Shown here: positions 35,594 to 43,488 of the stretch, piece after piece
Position numbering within the stretch: the stretch's first letter is position 1
Layout of the letters: the number at the start of each line of letters is the position of its first letter
NCBI GenBank assembly: GCA_002010065.2
Contig: MTMD02000008.1
Location: 330,758-394,757 of the forward strand
Direction of reading: 5' to 3'
DNA: 64,000 nucleotides
Source: Candidatus Pyrohabitans jungbluthii
GTDB taxonomy: Archaea; Hydrothermarchaeota; Hydrothermarchaeia; Hydrothermarchaeales; BMS3B
Program-made: the position numbers and the translations under genes
The notes under the pieces: model-generated
The model's database searches: none
What the model was told of the DNA's origin: nothing
The model's input: only the letters and a program-made list of their open reading frames with translations

Positions 35594-36270
35594 CCGTAGT
35601 TGTAGTTATCCGCAGGCAGAGTGTGCGCATGAGGCAGAGCCTCACCCACGCGGTATTCATCCCAGACGCCGTTCTTCACAATCACCTTGACGCTGCTCTG
35701 CACACTGCGCTGGGTGGTTATCTCTACCACATCCCCAGGTCTCCAGTAGAAGCTGGGAGAGGTATTCGTAGCCACAAACTTGCCGGTTGCAATGGTTATG
35801 TTGAACCACCCCACTATACCATAAAGCTGATCAGGAGCCGGTGTGGAGGGGTTGTATACCTGGGTGTCGTCCTGGGTTGTTAGAGTTAAGGAGGGGTTTG
35901 CGCTGCTGTCGTGATATGCACCCTTAACCAAGTAGGTCTTGTTAACATAGCTCACCTGGAAGTAGCCTAGGGCGCTCACAGTATACGCATCGCTCTCGAG
36001 CCATGCGCCATCTATAACCAGAGACACATAGTCAGGGTCTAAAGTGGTGCTTCCTGTGTTCTCCACATAGATTAAAGTATTTCCTCCGCTTTCGGTTATA
36101 TTCACTATCTCTATTTTGGTGCTCAGCACCTCCAGGTCTCGCTTTGACTGCTCCTTTATATTCTCGGCAAGCGTGGTCAGGTAGCTCTCGCCAGCGCTTA
36201 AAAGCTCCACCGCTGCAGTTATGCCTGCCATGAAAATTATAAGAAAGGCCGCAGCGGTGGCAAATCCCAA
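35584..36270 (-). CDS. flaF: FlaF-like archaellum stator protein, enlarged
   Basis: A 228-aa protein, longer than usual FlaF (about 130-170 aa). MGFATAAAFLIIFMAGITAAV forms the membrane helix (cut after 20 in practice), then a helix KEQSKRDLEVLS and a beta-sandwich with LIYVENTGSTTLDPD; an extra 70-residue region rich in Thr/Asn lies before the conserved C-terminal GVWDEYRV. I prefer a TTG start at 36270 (MGF-, as in FlaF) with gggggtgg upstream; a GTG at 36288 is the alternative. Confidence 0.75.
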   Translation of the reverse strand: MGFATAAAFLIIFMAGITAAVELLSAGESYLTTLAENIKEQSKRDLEVLSTKIEIVNITESGGNTLIYVENTGSTTLDPDYVSLVIDGAWLESDAYTVSALGYFQVSYVNKTYLVKGAYHDSSANPSLTLTTQDDTQVYNPSTPAPDQLYGIVGWFNITIATGKFVATNTSPSFYWRPGDVVEITTQRSVQSSVKVIVKNGVWDEYRVGEALPHAHTLPADNYNYGWD

Positions 36271-36284
36271 CCCACCACCCCCTA

Positions 36285-37190
36285 TCACACTATGCCCGAC
36301 TCATCGAGCTGGTTTACAACCTCTGAGTAAAGGGTGGGGCTTACATCCATTCCCTGAAGCTTGATTATGAAGAAGAGGGAGATGATGTGCTCTAGGATGG
36401 TGAGTTTTCGATTGCCTCTCGAAGCACGTGTACCGCCGAGGTCGCGGGAATACTTTATTATCTGGTCCCTAACCTCCTTGGTTATCCAGCCAACCTCCTC
36501 ATAGAATAGCAATGTTTTTATCATGCCCTGGTAGCCCACCTTCTTTATAAGAAAGTCCAACCACTTGAAGAGGAGGAGCAGCGAGTTGGGGTCGTTGTTT
36601 ATCCGCGTTAGCCTCACCACTGCACCATCTGGCTTTATATCCACCATCCCCTTTTCCACCATGCGCTCCTCTAGCATCTGCCCTTCAGAAGTAGCCGACA
36701 GCACAGATTTCTTCTCCTTTTTCTCCAGCTCATTACCATTCCCGTTTTCAATCCCGTTGGAATACCCTATAAATGGATTTATCTCATTGGTCACAAGCTC
36801 ATAAACAGAGAGCAGACCTTCCATATTTTTCTCAATCTTTGATATCCTTTCATCAAAACCGCTAACAAGGTTCTCAATCTTTGCCACTGTATCGCTTATC
36901 TCTGAAACCCTTTCCTCGAGCTGGGAAATAGCTTCCTGGGACACAGAAGCGGCTGGGCTAAAGCTCTCCTCCGCCGGTGCCTCCCCGAAGGGCGGAGCAT
37001 CACTTGCTTTATCTTCAGCCTCAGAAAAGAAGGGCGGGAGGTCCTCATCCTCTGCGTCTGTTTTCACCACCTCTCCAAAGGGCGGCACCTCTGATTTTTC
37101 CTCTTCCAGCGCCTTTTCGTTCAGTTCCCCAAGGTCGATCTTCTTATCCTTCAATCCGAGAACCAGCCCAACGCTAAGCAGTTCAAGCAT
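36285..37190 (-). CDS. flaD: Archaellum accessory protein FlaD/E (ArlD/E)
   Basis: Cytosolic archaellum protein of 301 aa. An acidic low-complexity N-terminal half with three PPFGE-type repeats (PPFGEVV, PPFFSEA, PPFGEAP) is followed by a coiled coil (residues 95-130, SQLEERVSEISDTVAKIE) and the FlaCE motif SVYELVTNEINPFIGY. The C-terminal FlaD/E domain reads SLLLLFKWLDFLIKKVG and YEEVGWITKEVRDQI. In Euryarchaeota FlaC/D/E proteins link the motor to CheY/CheF signalling. The ATG at 37190 overlaps the preceding gene. Confidence 0.9.
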   Translation of the reverse strand: MLELLSVGLVLGLKDKKIDLGELNEKALEEEKSEVPPFGEVVKTDAEDEDLPPFFSEAEDKASDAPPFGEAPAEESFSPAASVSQEAISQLEERVSEISDTVAKIENLVSGFDERISKIEKNMEGLLSVYELVTNEINPFIGYSNGIENGNGNELEKKEKKSVLSATSEGQMLEERMVEKGMVDIKPDGAVVRLTRINNDPNSLLLLFKWLDFLIKKVGYQGMIKTLLFYEEVGWITKEVRDQIIKYSRDLGGTRASRGNRKLTILEHIISLFFIIKLQGMDVSPTLYSEVVNQLDESGIV

Positions 37191-37797
37191 CAATTTTTAT
37201 CCCCTCTCTCCTCGTATTTACCTGGTTGACCGGTATATCACGCCTCATTCTGAGAAGTTCCACTTCTTTTCTGGCGGATCTCAACTCTCTCTCCAGCTCT
37301 TTTATCCTTCTTCTCAGGTTTCTTATGTTTATCTCCTTTATTATTCCTAATCTGTACCATTTCTCGATTTCTTTTGCTGCCAAGGTGGGGTTTCTGAGAT
37401 TCTGAACCTTCGATCTTTTAAACCACTCTTCGAGTTCCTTCAAACTGTAGAGCAGCTCCAGGTCTTCACTGGGCAGGTTTATGCCGCGCACCTCCCCCAG
37501 CACAGGCTGCGATATCCTCTTTTTTACAGGTATGGGATCGCTCACATTCATCCTGCCCTTCAGGAGAGCGCCGTAGGTTATCAGAGCAATGGCGGCGAAG
37601 GCTACGTAGAGAATAAACCAAGTCGCCAGGTTACCTTCCTTGTTTACCACAAGATTTACAGGTAGTAGCATTATAAGCATGCCCACTGTCGCTGTCAGTG
37701 ACCAGTATAGACTCCACACCATCTTATTCTTCCTCTTTATATAACTCTCAAGTTCATCCATCAGCACAGCATCTGGCGAGGTCTGGATTATATACAT
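37183..37797 (-). CDS. Two-pass membrane protein with C-terminal coiled coil, head of fla accessory operon
   Basis: A 204-aa protein not assigned to a family. Two membrane helices (about residues 28-52 and 60-80) are joined by a short loop, then a soluble part with a long basic coiled coil (NIRNLRRRIKELERELRSAR, 150-175). It is the first gene of the operon with flaD, flaF and two flaG genes, and carries the motility palindrome. Crenarchaeal FlaX is also a membrane protein with a coiled-coil domain that forms a ring around the motor, so a similar scaffold role is possible; this is analogy only. Confidence 0.65.
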   Translation of the reverse strand: MYIIQTSPDAVLMDELESYIKRKNKMVWSLYWSLTATVGMLIMLLPVNLVVNKEGNLATWFILYVAFAAIALITYGALLKGRMNVSDPIPVKKRISQPVLGEVRGINLPSEDLELLYSLKELEEWFKRSKVQNLRNPTLAAKEIEKWYRLGIIKEINIRNLRRRIKELERELRSARKEVELLRMRRDIPVNQVNTRREGIKIDA

Positions 37798-37849
37798 CCC
37801 CCCATGTATGTTATAATAACCCCATTTTTCTGTCTATTTAAAGGTTGTT

Positions 37850-37864
37850 TTTCGGAAAATGAAG
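37850..37864 (-). promoter_or_regulatory. Motility palindrome, copy for the fla accessory operon
   Basis: TTTCGG-AAA-ATGAAG, with minus-strand TATA cctttaaatag at 37834-37844, 18 bp centre to centre. Two further half-sites (tttttcgaa) lie at 37890-37896 and 37909-37915 toward the divergent small zinc-ribbon gene. Confidence 0.6.
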
Positions 37865-37965
37865 CTGGAAGAAAAATAAGCCATATAGTTTTTCGAATCT
37901 TTTTACGTTTTTCGAAACTAAACCTATATCTACCTTAATTGATAATTTTGAAGAAGGTGTTAAAA

Positions 37966-38112
37966 ATGTGGAGCTGTCCTGTTTGCGGATCAACGGAGTT
38001 TGTTCTAACGCCAAATGGGGGTAAAGTGCAGAAGGTACGCTGCGCTACATGCGAACGTACCTTTATACTTGAGGAGCTCCGCCTCCTTGACGGATACAGC
38101 AGAAACTGGTAG
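37966..38112 (+). CDS. 48-aa zinc-ribbon protein
   Basis: Short ORF starting MWSCPVCGSTEF and containing a second knuckle RCATCERTF, so a CxxC-x18-CxxC zinc ribbon makes up nearly the whole protein. The tail is LDGYSRNW. It is divergent from the fla accessory operon, with tttttcgaa half-sites between them, and its stop ends one base before the cheD stop on the other strand. It is likely a real small regulator of the motility island. Confidence 0.6.
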   Translation: MWSCPVCGSTEFVLTPNGGKVQKVRCATCERTFILEELRLLDGYSRNW

Positions 38113-38113
38113 C

Positions 38114-38596
38114 TCACAGTTCTCTCACGCCTTCCCTCACGGTTCTTACCAAGAGCTTCCCGGAAGAGGTGTCAAATTCCAGGGTTCTCCCAACATTTCC
38201 ACCGGTATCTTCAGCAACTATCCTTATATCTTCTTTTTCAAGGATATTTTTTACAGCGATGACATTTTTTCTTCCTATATAGTCATTTTTTGGTGTAAAA
38301 TAGAACATCTTCGCCCCACCTGCTATCTTTGCAACAATTCTGGATTTTGATGCTCCGAGTTTCAGCATCTTCTCAATTGCCAGAGGAATAGCGGTGTCCA
38401 CATACTTTGCTCTGTTCTCCACTGGTTGGAAATTCCTGCTGCTGGGCAGCATTATATGAGCTAAAGACCCAACCTTGGACGTGGAATCGAAAAGGGCGAC
38501 GCCAACACAGGAACCCAACCCAATACTCACCAGCTTCGCTGGTTTGGTCGCGGCTTTAACGTCGGCGATGTCTACAACAATCACCGGCGGAGACAT
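38114..38596 (-). CDS. cheD: Chemoreceptor glutamine deamidase CheD
   Basis: Deamidates glutamines of chemoreceptors and is modulated by CheC in the adaptation system. The 160-aa protein has the catalytic Cys30 in GLGSCVGVALFD and His47 in AHIMLP, plus IAGGAKMF and the terminal GGNVGRTLEFDT. It starts 2 bases after the cheC stop, so it is the last gene of the HK-cheY-cheA-cheC-cheD operon. Confidence 0.93.
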   Translation of the reverse strand: MSPPVIVVDIADVKAATKPAKLVSIGLGSCVGVALFDSTSKVGSLAHIMLPSSRNFQPVENRAKYVDTAIPLAIEKMLKLGASKSRIVAKIAGGAKMFYFTPKNDYIGRKNVIAVKNILEKEDIRIVAEDTGGNVGRTLEFDTSSGKLLVRTVREGVREL

Positions 38597-38598
38597 GC

Positions 38599-39222
38599 TC
38601 AGGCACCCATCCCCACCTTCTCCCTGAGAAGGGCGATTATCCTGTCAAGAGACTCCGGATCAGGCATGAGAAAGATTTTCCCTGTTATCTGCTTCTGCTG
38701 GAACATGAACTTGGTTTTGAAAAGTATAACCTCATTCGCTTTTTGCGCCTGCTCGAGCATGATAAAGTCCAGAATGGCGACGCCCATATCAACTGCTAAA
38801 GCAGGAGGCGCGGGCATTATCTTCAATCCCAGAAAGTCTGCAAGTGCATTTGAGAAGTGAGAGGCCATTATGTTGCCCACCTCCTGTAAAACAGACACCT
38901 CCATATCGGAAAGCTCCTCCGATGCAGATGGCATACCTGTGATCTGGGTCACGAGTTCCACCACCGAGGCTATATCAAGGAGAAGCATTATGACACCGCA
39001 TATATCACCCTGAAGCTCCACATACACCCCAGCCACGAGGTCTTCTCCTCCCTCGCTGGCGAGCAGTTCTTCCACAGGCTTTATCTCAAGCGCCGGCACC
39101 TCTATGTCCACCTTAGTATTCGTCAGCTCAGCGAGGGAGTTTGTGGCGTGGCTAGCGCCAATGCTCCCCACCTCGCGCAACATATCCTTCTCAAGCTCGT
39201 TCAACATCACTTGCCCTACCAT
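38599..39222 (-). CDS. cheC: CheY-P phosphatase CheC
   Basis: Phosphatase that dephosphorylates CheY-P and regulates CheD. The 207-aa duplicated fold normally has two S/D-x3-E-x2-N sites. The second (SVLQEVGNIMASH, with the downstream Pro) is intact; in the first (LREVGSIGASH) the Asn is replaced by Ser, so only one active site is expected to work. Overlaps the end of cheA by 7 bases. Confidence 0.92.
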   Translation of the reverse strand: MVGQVMLNELEKDMLREVGSIGASHATNSLAELTNTKVDIEVPALEIKPVEELLASEGGEDLVAGVYVELQGDICGVIMLLLDIASVVELVTQITGMPSASEELSDMEVSVLQEVGNIMASHFSNALADFLGLKIMPAPPALAVDMGVAILDFIMLEQAQKANEVILFKTKFMFQQKQITGKIFLMPDPESLDRIIALLREKVGMGA

Positions 39223-41105
39223 TCTCCAACCCCCAGAGAAGCTATGTCAAGAATTAGAGACACTCTGCCATCGCCCAATATGGTTGAGCCTGCAAACCCA
39301 CGTACGTCCCTCAGCTTTCCATCCAGGCTCTTTATCACTATCTCCTGCTGTCCTATAAGCCCGTCAACCGCAAGGCCTATGAGGTTGCCTCCCTTCTCCA
39401 CTATCACAACGGGACGATTATGCTTGCTGTTGGTTCCCGAAGATTTTCCTAGAAGGGAGAGAAGGTCATACACCGGCAGAATCCTGCCCCTAAGCTGAAT
39501 AACCTCCTGTCCCATTACAGTACTTATATCCTCCGCCTTCACATTCAGAATCTCATTCACGTTGTTCAATGGAATGGCGTATATCTTCCCGCCAGCGGAG
39601 ATGAGCAACGCCTTTGTTATCGCAAGCGTTAGAGGCAGCTTGAGCACAAACCGTGTGCCCTTATCCACCTCAGATTCAAGCTCAACGGTCCCACCGAGGG
39701 AGAGTATCTTGTTTCTCACCACGTCAAGCCCAACGCCTCTACCTGAGATGTCGGTTACCTTATCCGCAGAGCTGAAGCCAGGGGTAAATATAAGCATCTT
39801 TGCTTCGTCGTCGGACATCTTTGCTGCTTCACTTTCGCTTATTAACCCCTTCTCGACGGCGATTCTCTTTATTTTCTCTGGGTCGATTCCTCTGCCGTCG
39901 TCCTCGACGATTATCTCAACGTGGTCCTTAACCCTCCTTGCCTTAAGTAGTATCCTTCCCTTCTCATCCTTTCCCTTTCTAACCCTCTCCTCCGGTGCCT
40001 CTATGCCATGGTCTATGCAGTTCCTGAGGAGGTGTACCAGAGGGTCACCTATCTCATCTAGCACCGTCCTGTCAAGCTCTATGTCCTTACCCTCAATCAC
40101 AAACTCAACAAGCTTTCCCTCCTTCTTGGCGAGATCTCTGACCATCCTCGGGAACCTGTCAAAGACATACCTCACCTCCACCATTCGCATCTCCTGTACC
40201 TCTTCCTGTAGGCTTGTGGTGAGTTTGTCAATGTAGGCAAGAGTTTCGTTGAGTTCGTCAATCGCATACTTGTTTTTAATTTGGAAGAGCCGGCTCTTGC
40301 TTATCACAAGCTCCCCAACGAGGTTCATCAGAGAATCTAGGCGCTCTATTGACACGCGCACCGTTTGCACGCTCTTTATATCTCCCACTTTTTTAGCCTT
40401 GCCCTCTTTTGCAGGTGACGCTTCACCTGAGTAAATCTCTACCCTGCTCACCTCGCTCACTTTTTTAAGCCTTGCCCTTATTTCCTCCTCGCTTGCGTTG
40501 GTTTTCAGAAATATTGAGAAGCTGCGGTCGAAGTTGCCGTCCTCCAGCTTCTCCTCGTCGGGGATGCATTTTACAATCTCTCCCAGCTCCCTGAGTTCCC
40601 TGAAAGCCATGTAAACCCTTACCGACTTAAGGGTGCAGTCCTCGTCAAGCTGTATATCAATCCTTTTAATCCCCTCCTCCGGCAAGGAGACCTCTACTTT
40701 CCTCCCCGCTGCATCTTTATCACCTTTCCTTTTTATTTGAGTGAATTTGCTCAGCTTCTGGCTAACCTCCTGGGCGTCGATGTTCTCCTCATCGCTCTCT
40801 GAGAGGGAATCCAGCGCCGACTCAAGAATATCCACAGCCTCGAACAGGACGTCTATAACCTCAGAGCTTATCTCCAGTTCTCCATTCCTAACTGCATCGA
40901 GAAGGTTTTCCATATCATGGGTTATCTGTGCCATGCCTTCGTAACCCATCGTAGCGGACATACCCTTAAGGGTATGGGCTGCCCTGAATATCTCTGTGAT
41001 AACCTCCTTATTGCCGGGATTCTTCTCCAGCTCCAGAAGCCCCTGAGTCAGAGAGTTGATGTGTTCCATCGACTCACTTATAAAGACGTCCTTATAGTTC
41101 TCCAT
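39216..41105 (-). CDS. cheA: Chemotaxis histidine kinase CheA
   Basis: Central kinase of the chemosensory array, 629 aa. P1 HPt domain with the phospho-accepting His44 in RAAHTLKG; a P2-like CheY-binding ferredoxin fold (about 135-235); P3 dimerisation (about 265-330); the P4 ATPase with LLRNCIDHGIEAP (N box), DDGRGID (G1) and GRGVGLDVV (G2); and P5 CheW-like regulatory domain with KIYAIPLNNV. Complete and canonical. CheW and receptors must be elsewhere. Confidence 0.96.
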   Translation of the reverse strand: MENYKDVFISESMEHINSLTQGLLELEKNPGNKEVITEIFRAAHTLKGMSATMGYEGMAQITHDMENLLDAVRNGELEISSEVIDVLFEAVDILESALDSLSESDEENIDAQEVSQKLSKFTQIKRKGDKDAAGRKVEVSLPEEGIKRIDIQLDEDCTLKSVRVYMAFRELRELGEIVKCIPDEEKLEDGNFDRSFSIFLKTNASEEEIRARLKKVSEVSRVEIYSGEASPAKEGKAKKVGDIKSVQTVRVSIERLDSLMNLVGELVISKSRLFQIKNKYAIDELNETLAYIDKLTTSLQEEVQEMRMVEVRYVFDRFPRMVRDLAKKEGKLVEFVIEGKDIELDRTVLDEIGDPLVHLLRNCIDHGIEAPEERVRKGKDEKGRILLKARRVKDHVEIIVEDDGRGIDPEKIKRIAVEKGLISESEAAKMSDDEAKMLIFTPGFSSADKVTDISGRGVGLDVVRNKILSLGGTVELESEVDKGTRFVLKLPLTLAITKALLISAGGKIYAIPLNNVNEILNVKAEDISTVMGQEVIQLRGRILPVYDLLSLLGKSSGTNSKHNRPVVIVEKGGNLIGLAVDGLIGQQEIVIKSLDGKLRDVRGFAGSTILGDGRVSLILDIASLGVGEW

Positions 41106-41129
41106 GAACCCCTCCCCTTTGCCTCGAAG

Positions 41130-41486
41130 CTAGCAGAGCTTCTCAATTACCTCGAGCACCTTATTCTCCTTGAAGGGCTTCACAATGAAATCCCTTGCTC
41201 CAGCATCAAGCGCTTCCTTGACCATAGCCTCCTGTCCTAGGGCACTTACCATTACTATCTTCGCCTCCGGGTCAATTGCCATAATCTGCCGCACCGCCTC
41301 TATTCCATTCACTTCCGGCATTATTATGTCCATTGTTACAACGTCTGGCTTGAGCTCCGTATATTTCTTCACGCCTTCTGCGCCGTTCTGGGCCTCCCCA
41401 ACTATTTGATGCCCGTTTTTACCCAGAATGTTCTTCAGCATCATTCTCATAAAGGCAGCATCGTCCACAATCAACACCTTTGCCAT
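41130..41486 (-). CDS. cheY: Response regulator CheY
   Basis: Single-domain receiver of 118 aa: DD at residues 8-9, phosphoacceptor Asp53 in VTMDIIMP, Thr/Ser switch in MVSALG and Lys in FIVKPFKE. The MPEVNG and VSALGQE segments are those of archaeal CheY, and its place between the kinase and cheA supports the assignment over the other receivers. The stop-to-cheA gap is 24 bases. Confidence 0.93.
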   Translation of the reverse strand: MAKVLIVDDAAFMRMMLKNILGKNGHQIVGEAQNGAEGVKKYTELKPDVVTMDIIMPEVNGIEAVRQIMAIDPEAKIVMVSALGQEAMVKEALDAGARDFIVKPFKENKVLEVIEKLC

Positions 41487-41490
41487 GTCC

Positions 41491-42699
41491 TCACCTCCTC
41501 CTGTTTACTGGAAGTATGACCTTGCACGTGCACCCTCTGTTGCGCCCCATGCTCTCAATCTTAATACTCCCCCCATGAAACTCTATTATCTTCCTAGCAA
41601 GCGTTAATCCAAGACCTATTCCGGGATACTTCCGTGATGTAGAGGAGTCCTCCTGGTAAAAGGGTTCAAAAATCCTCTCTAGGTTCTCCTCTGCTATACC
41701 TACGCCCGTGTCCTCCACCGCTATCTCCACCATCCCATTCCTTACATGTGTGCTCACTCTGACCAAGCCCCCTCGCTTGTTAAACTTTATGGAGTTGTCA
41801 ATTATTTGCTCAACCGCATAGATTAAATAGGCGGGGTCTACCTCCACCTTTGGCAGGTCTCGAAGCTCCATCTCAACTCTCACACCCCTCTGCATGGCAA
41901 AGGGAAGCTTTTCTTTTACAGCTTTCTGGACCAGAGTGGAGATGTTCTCTCTCCTGAACATAAGTGTCATGACGCCGCGCCGGATCTTGGATAGCTCAAG
42001 CATCCCGTCTATTATCCGGTTCTCACGCATGAGGTTTCTCCTTGCCATTAGCAGGATTCTCTTCCTCTTCTCCGTATCCTCCTCTTCTAATGCCAGGTCG
42101 ATGCACCCAAGGGAGATGGTGAGGGGAGTTTTCAGCTCATGGGAAACAATGGCGAGGATGTCACTGGTTACACCTTCAAGGTCTCTCAGCCTCCTGTTGA
42201 CACTCAAAAGCCTAGAATACGATCTTTCAAGTTCCGACTTAAGCCTCCGTATTACCCCTGAAAAGTCGGCTATCGCCACTAGAACCCTTCTGACATTTCC
42301 TCCTGAATCTCTGATCGGATAAAAAGTAAACTGATACGGCCCCGGAATGCCAGTGCATGGTTGCTTATCAATTATGTTGAGAGGCTCACCTGAGGCAAAG
42401 GTCTGGAGAACCGGACAGGAATGCGCAGAGAATACGCAGTTGAATATCACCCTGCAAGAGGAGCAAACCAGTTTGTCCATGGGCATGTGCACAAGCTTTG
42501 CGAACTCATCGTTGCATGAGCATACCCTCAGCCTGCTGTCTATCTCAACTATAGCGATTCCTACTACCCCTCCCCTATCCACAAGGGCAGTCCTGAGTTT
42601 GGCGTTCTTGCGGCTATCTAAGGCTGCGTGTGCAGATACCCCAAAATACTTGGCAACTGAGGTGTAATCCCCCCTTCCCATGTCTATCATTCTCTCCAA
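41491..42699 (-). CDS. PAS histidine kinase with cysteine-rich sensor
   Basis: First gene of the chemotaxis operon, 402 aa, predicted soluble. A PAS-like domain (about residues 40-150) holds seven cysteines: C60, C62, C79, C82, C88, C95 and C115, an unusual density that suggests redox or metal sensing. The HisKA domain follows with His187 in IVSHELKTPL, then HATPase with EQIIDNSIKFN, DTGVGI and GIGLGLTLA. The TATA box lies only about 23 bases before the ATG, so the mRNA may be leaderless or use the ATG at 42681. cheY follows by 4 bases and may be its partner. Confidence 0.9.
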   Translation of the reverse strand: MERMIDMGRGDYTSVAKYFGVSAHAALDSRKNAKLRTALVDRGGVVGIAIVEIDSRLRVCSCNDEFAKLVHMPMDKLVCSSCRVIFNCVFSAHSCPVLQTFASGEPLNIIDKQPCTGIPGPYQFTFYPIRDSGGNVRRVLVAIADFSGVIRRLKSELERSYSRLLSVNRRLRDLEGVTSDILAIVSHELKTPLTISLGCIDLALEEEDTEKRKRILLMARRNLMRENRIIDGMLELSKIRRGVMTLMFRRENISTLVQKAVKEKLPFAMQRGVRVEMELRDLPKVEVDPAYLIYAVEQIIDNSIKFNKRGGLVRVSTHVRNGMVEIAVEDTGVGIAEENLERIFEPFYQEDSSTSRKYPGIGLGLTLARKIIEFHGGSIKIESMGRNRGCTCKVILPVNRRR

Positions 42700-42733
42700 A
42701 TTTAAAGAGAGGTGAAGGTTAATAAAGGTTATT

Positions 42734-42748
42734 TTTCAGGACTCAAAA
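42734..42748 (-). promoter_or_regulatory. Motility palindrome, copy for the HK-cheYACD operon
   Basis: TTTCAG-GAC-TCAAAA with minus-strand TATA ccttttatta-like sequence (aataaagg at 42721-42728), about 18 bp centre to centre. Confidence 0.6.
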
Positions 42749-42782
42749 CAGAAAAAAGAAGAGAATGGAGATACCCCTCTGC

Positions 42783-42890
42783 TCACTGTGGCCCATGAGT
42801 CTGCTCTTCCAACTCATAGGTGATGCTCTGGCCTCTTGTGCTATAATAGACGATCTTATCCCCCACTATCTCAAAGGCATCGTATCGCAT
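42783..42890 (-). CDS. 35-aa orphan protein between chemotaxis operons
   Basis: Short ORF MRYDAFEIVGDKIVYYSTRG ending QTHGPQ, with a G-rich Shine-Dalgarno (gggggg) 7-12 bases upstream, a TATA box (actttatttaaag, minus strand near 42927) and its own motility palindrome at 42940-42954. The full promoter and RBS make it likely to be translated. The sequence suggests a small beta-sheet protein; no family recognised. Confidence 0.5.
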   Translation of the reverse strand: MRYDAFEIVGDKIVYYSTRGQSITYELEEQTHGPQ

Positions 42891-42939
42891 CCTCTTACCC
42901 CCCAACACTTGTTTTTCAGGTCTTTAAATAAAGTTTATT

Positions 42940-42954
42940 TTTCGGATCTTGAAC
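42940..42954 (-). promoter_or_regulatory. Motility palindrome, copy for the 35-aa gene
   Basis: TTTCGG-ATC-TTGAAC centred at 42947, about 20 bp upstream (minus direction) of the TATA box actttatttaaag. A further weak match (tttcaggtctttaaa, 42914-42928) overlaps the TATA box itself. Confidence 0.5.
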
Positions 42955-42971
42955 AACGGGTATTATCACAG

Positions 42972-42986
42972 TTTCGGCTACCGAAA
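42972..42986 (+). promoter_or_regulatory. Motility palindrome, copy for the receiver-HK operon
   Basis: TTTCGG-CTA-CCGAAA, a perfect inverted repeat with 3-base spacer, centred at 42979. The TATA box ttaatatatata follows at 42994-43005, 20 bp centre to centre. Start site expected near 43025. Confidence 0.75.
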
Positions 42987-43065
42987 AGTTAAGTTAATAT
43001 ATATAGTTTAAATATTCCTTAGTGATATATACTGTTGAAAAATCCATAGTTCGGAGGATTAAAAT

Positions 43066-43488
43066 TTGAAAAAAATTTTAATTGTTGACGACGAAAAGGA
43101 GATAACCCATCTTGTGAAAAAGCTTCTGGAGCCTGAGGGTCTCGAAGTAATTACCGCAAACTCTGGAAAGGAAGCTCTGTCACTTCTCAAATCCTTTACT
43201 CCAGACTTTATATTTCTCGACCTTTTCATGCCCGAGATGTCGGGCTGGGATTTGCTGAAAGAGATAAGGAAGAAGCTGAAGGATGTGCCCGTGGCAATGC
43301 TCACTGTTCAGCCCCTTTACGAATCGATTGAGAGGGAAGAAGTTGAGGAGATAGTTGACTACATAACAAAGCCCTTTGACAAGGTGGATTTGATAGAAAC
43401 TCTAAAGCAAATTCCCGACTTTTTTGCGGAGGGAGATAATGCTGGAGGGGGAGATTCCAAACAGGAAACTGGTGGAGAGGATAGTTGA
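43066..43488 (+). CDS. Stand-alone response-regulator receiver
   Basis: A 140-aa receiver with TTG start and RBS ggagg 9 bases upstream. DDE at residues 8-10, Asp52 in FLDLFMP, AMLTVQPL and the Lys in YITKPFDK. The last 20 residues are a Gly/Ser-rich polar tail. Paralogue of the receiver at 33210 (shared AMLTxQPL and GW). The following histidine kinase starts inside its 3' end, so the two form a two-component pair. Confidence 0.9.
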   Translation: MKKILIVDDEKEITHLVKKLLEPEGLEVITANSGKEALSLLKSFTPDFIFLDLFMPEMSGWDLLKEIRKKLKDVPVAMLTVQPLYESIEREEVEEIVDYITKPFDKVDLIETLKQIPDFFAEGDNAGGGDSKQETGGEDS

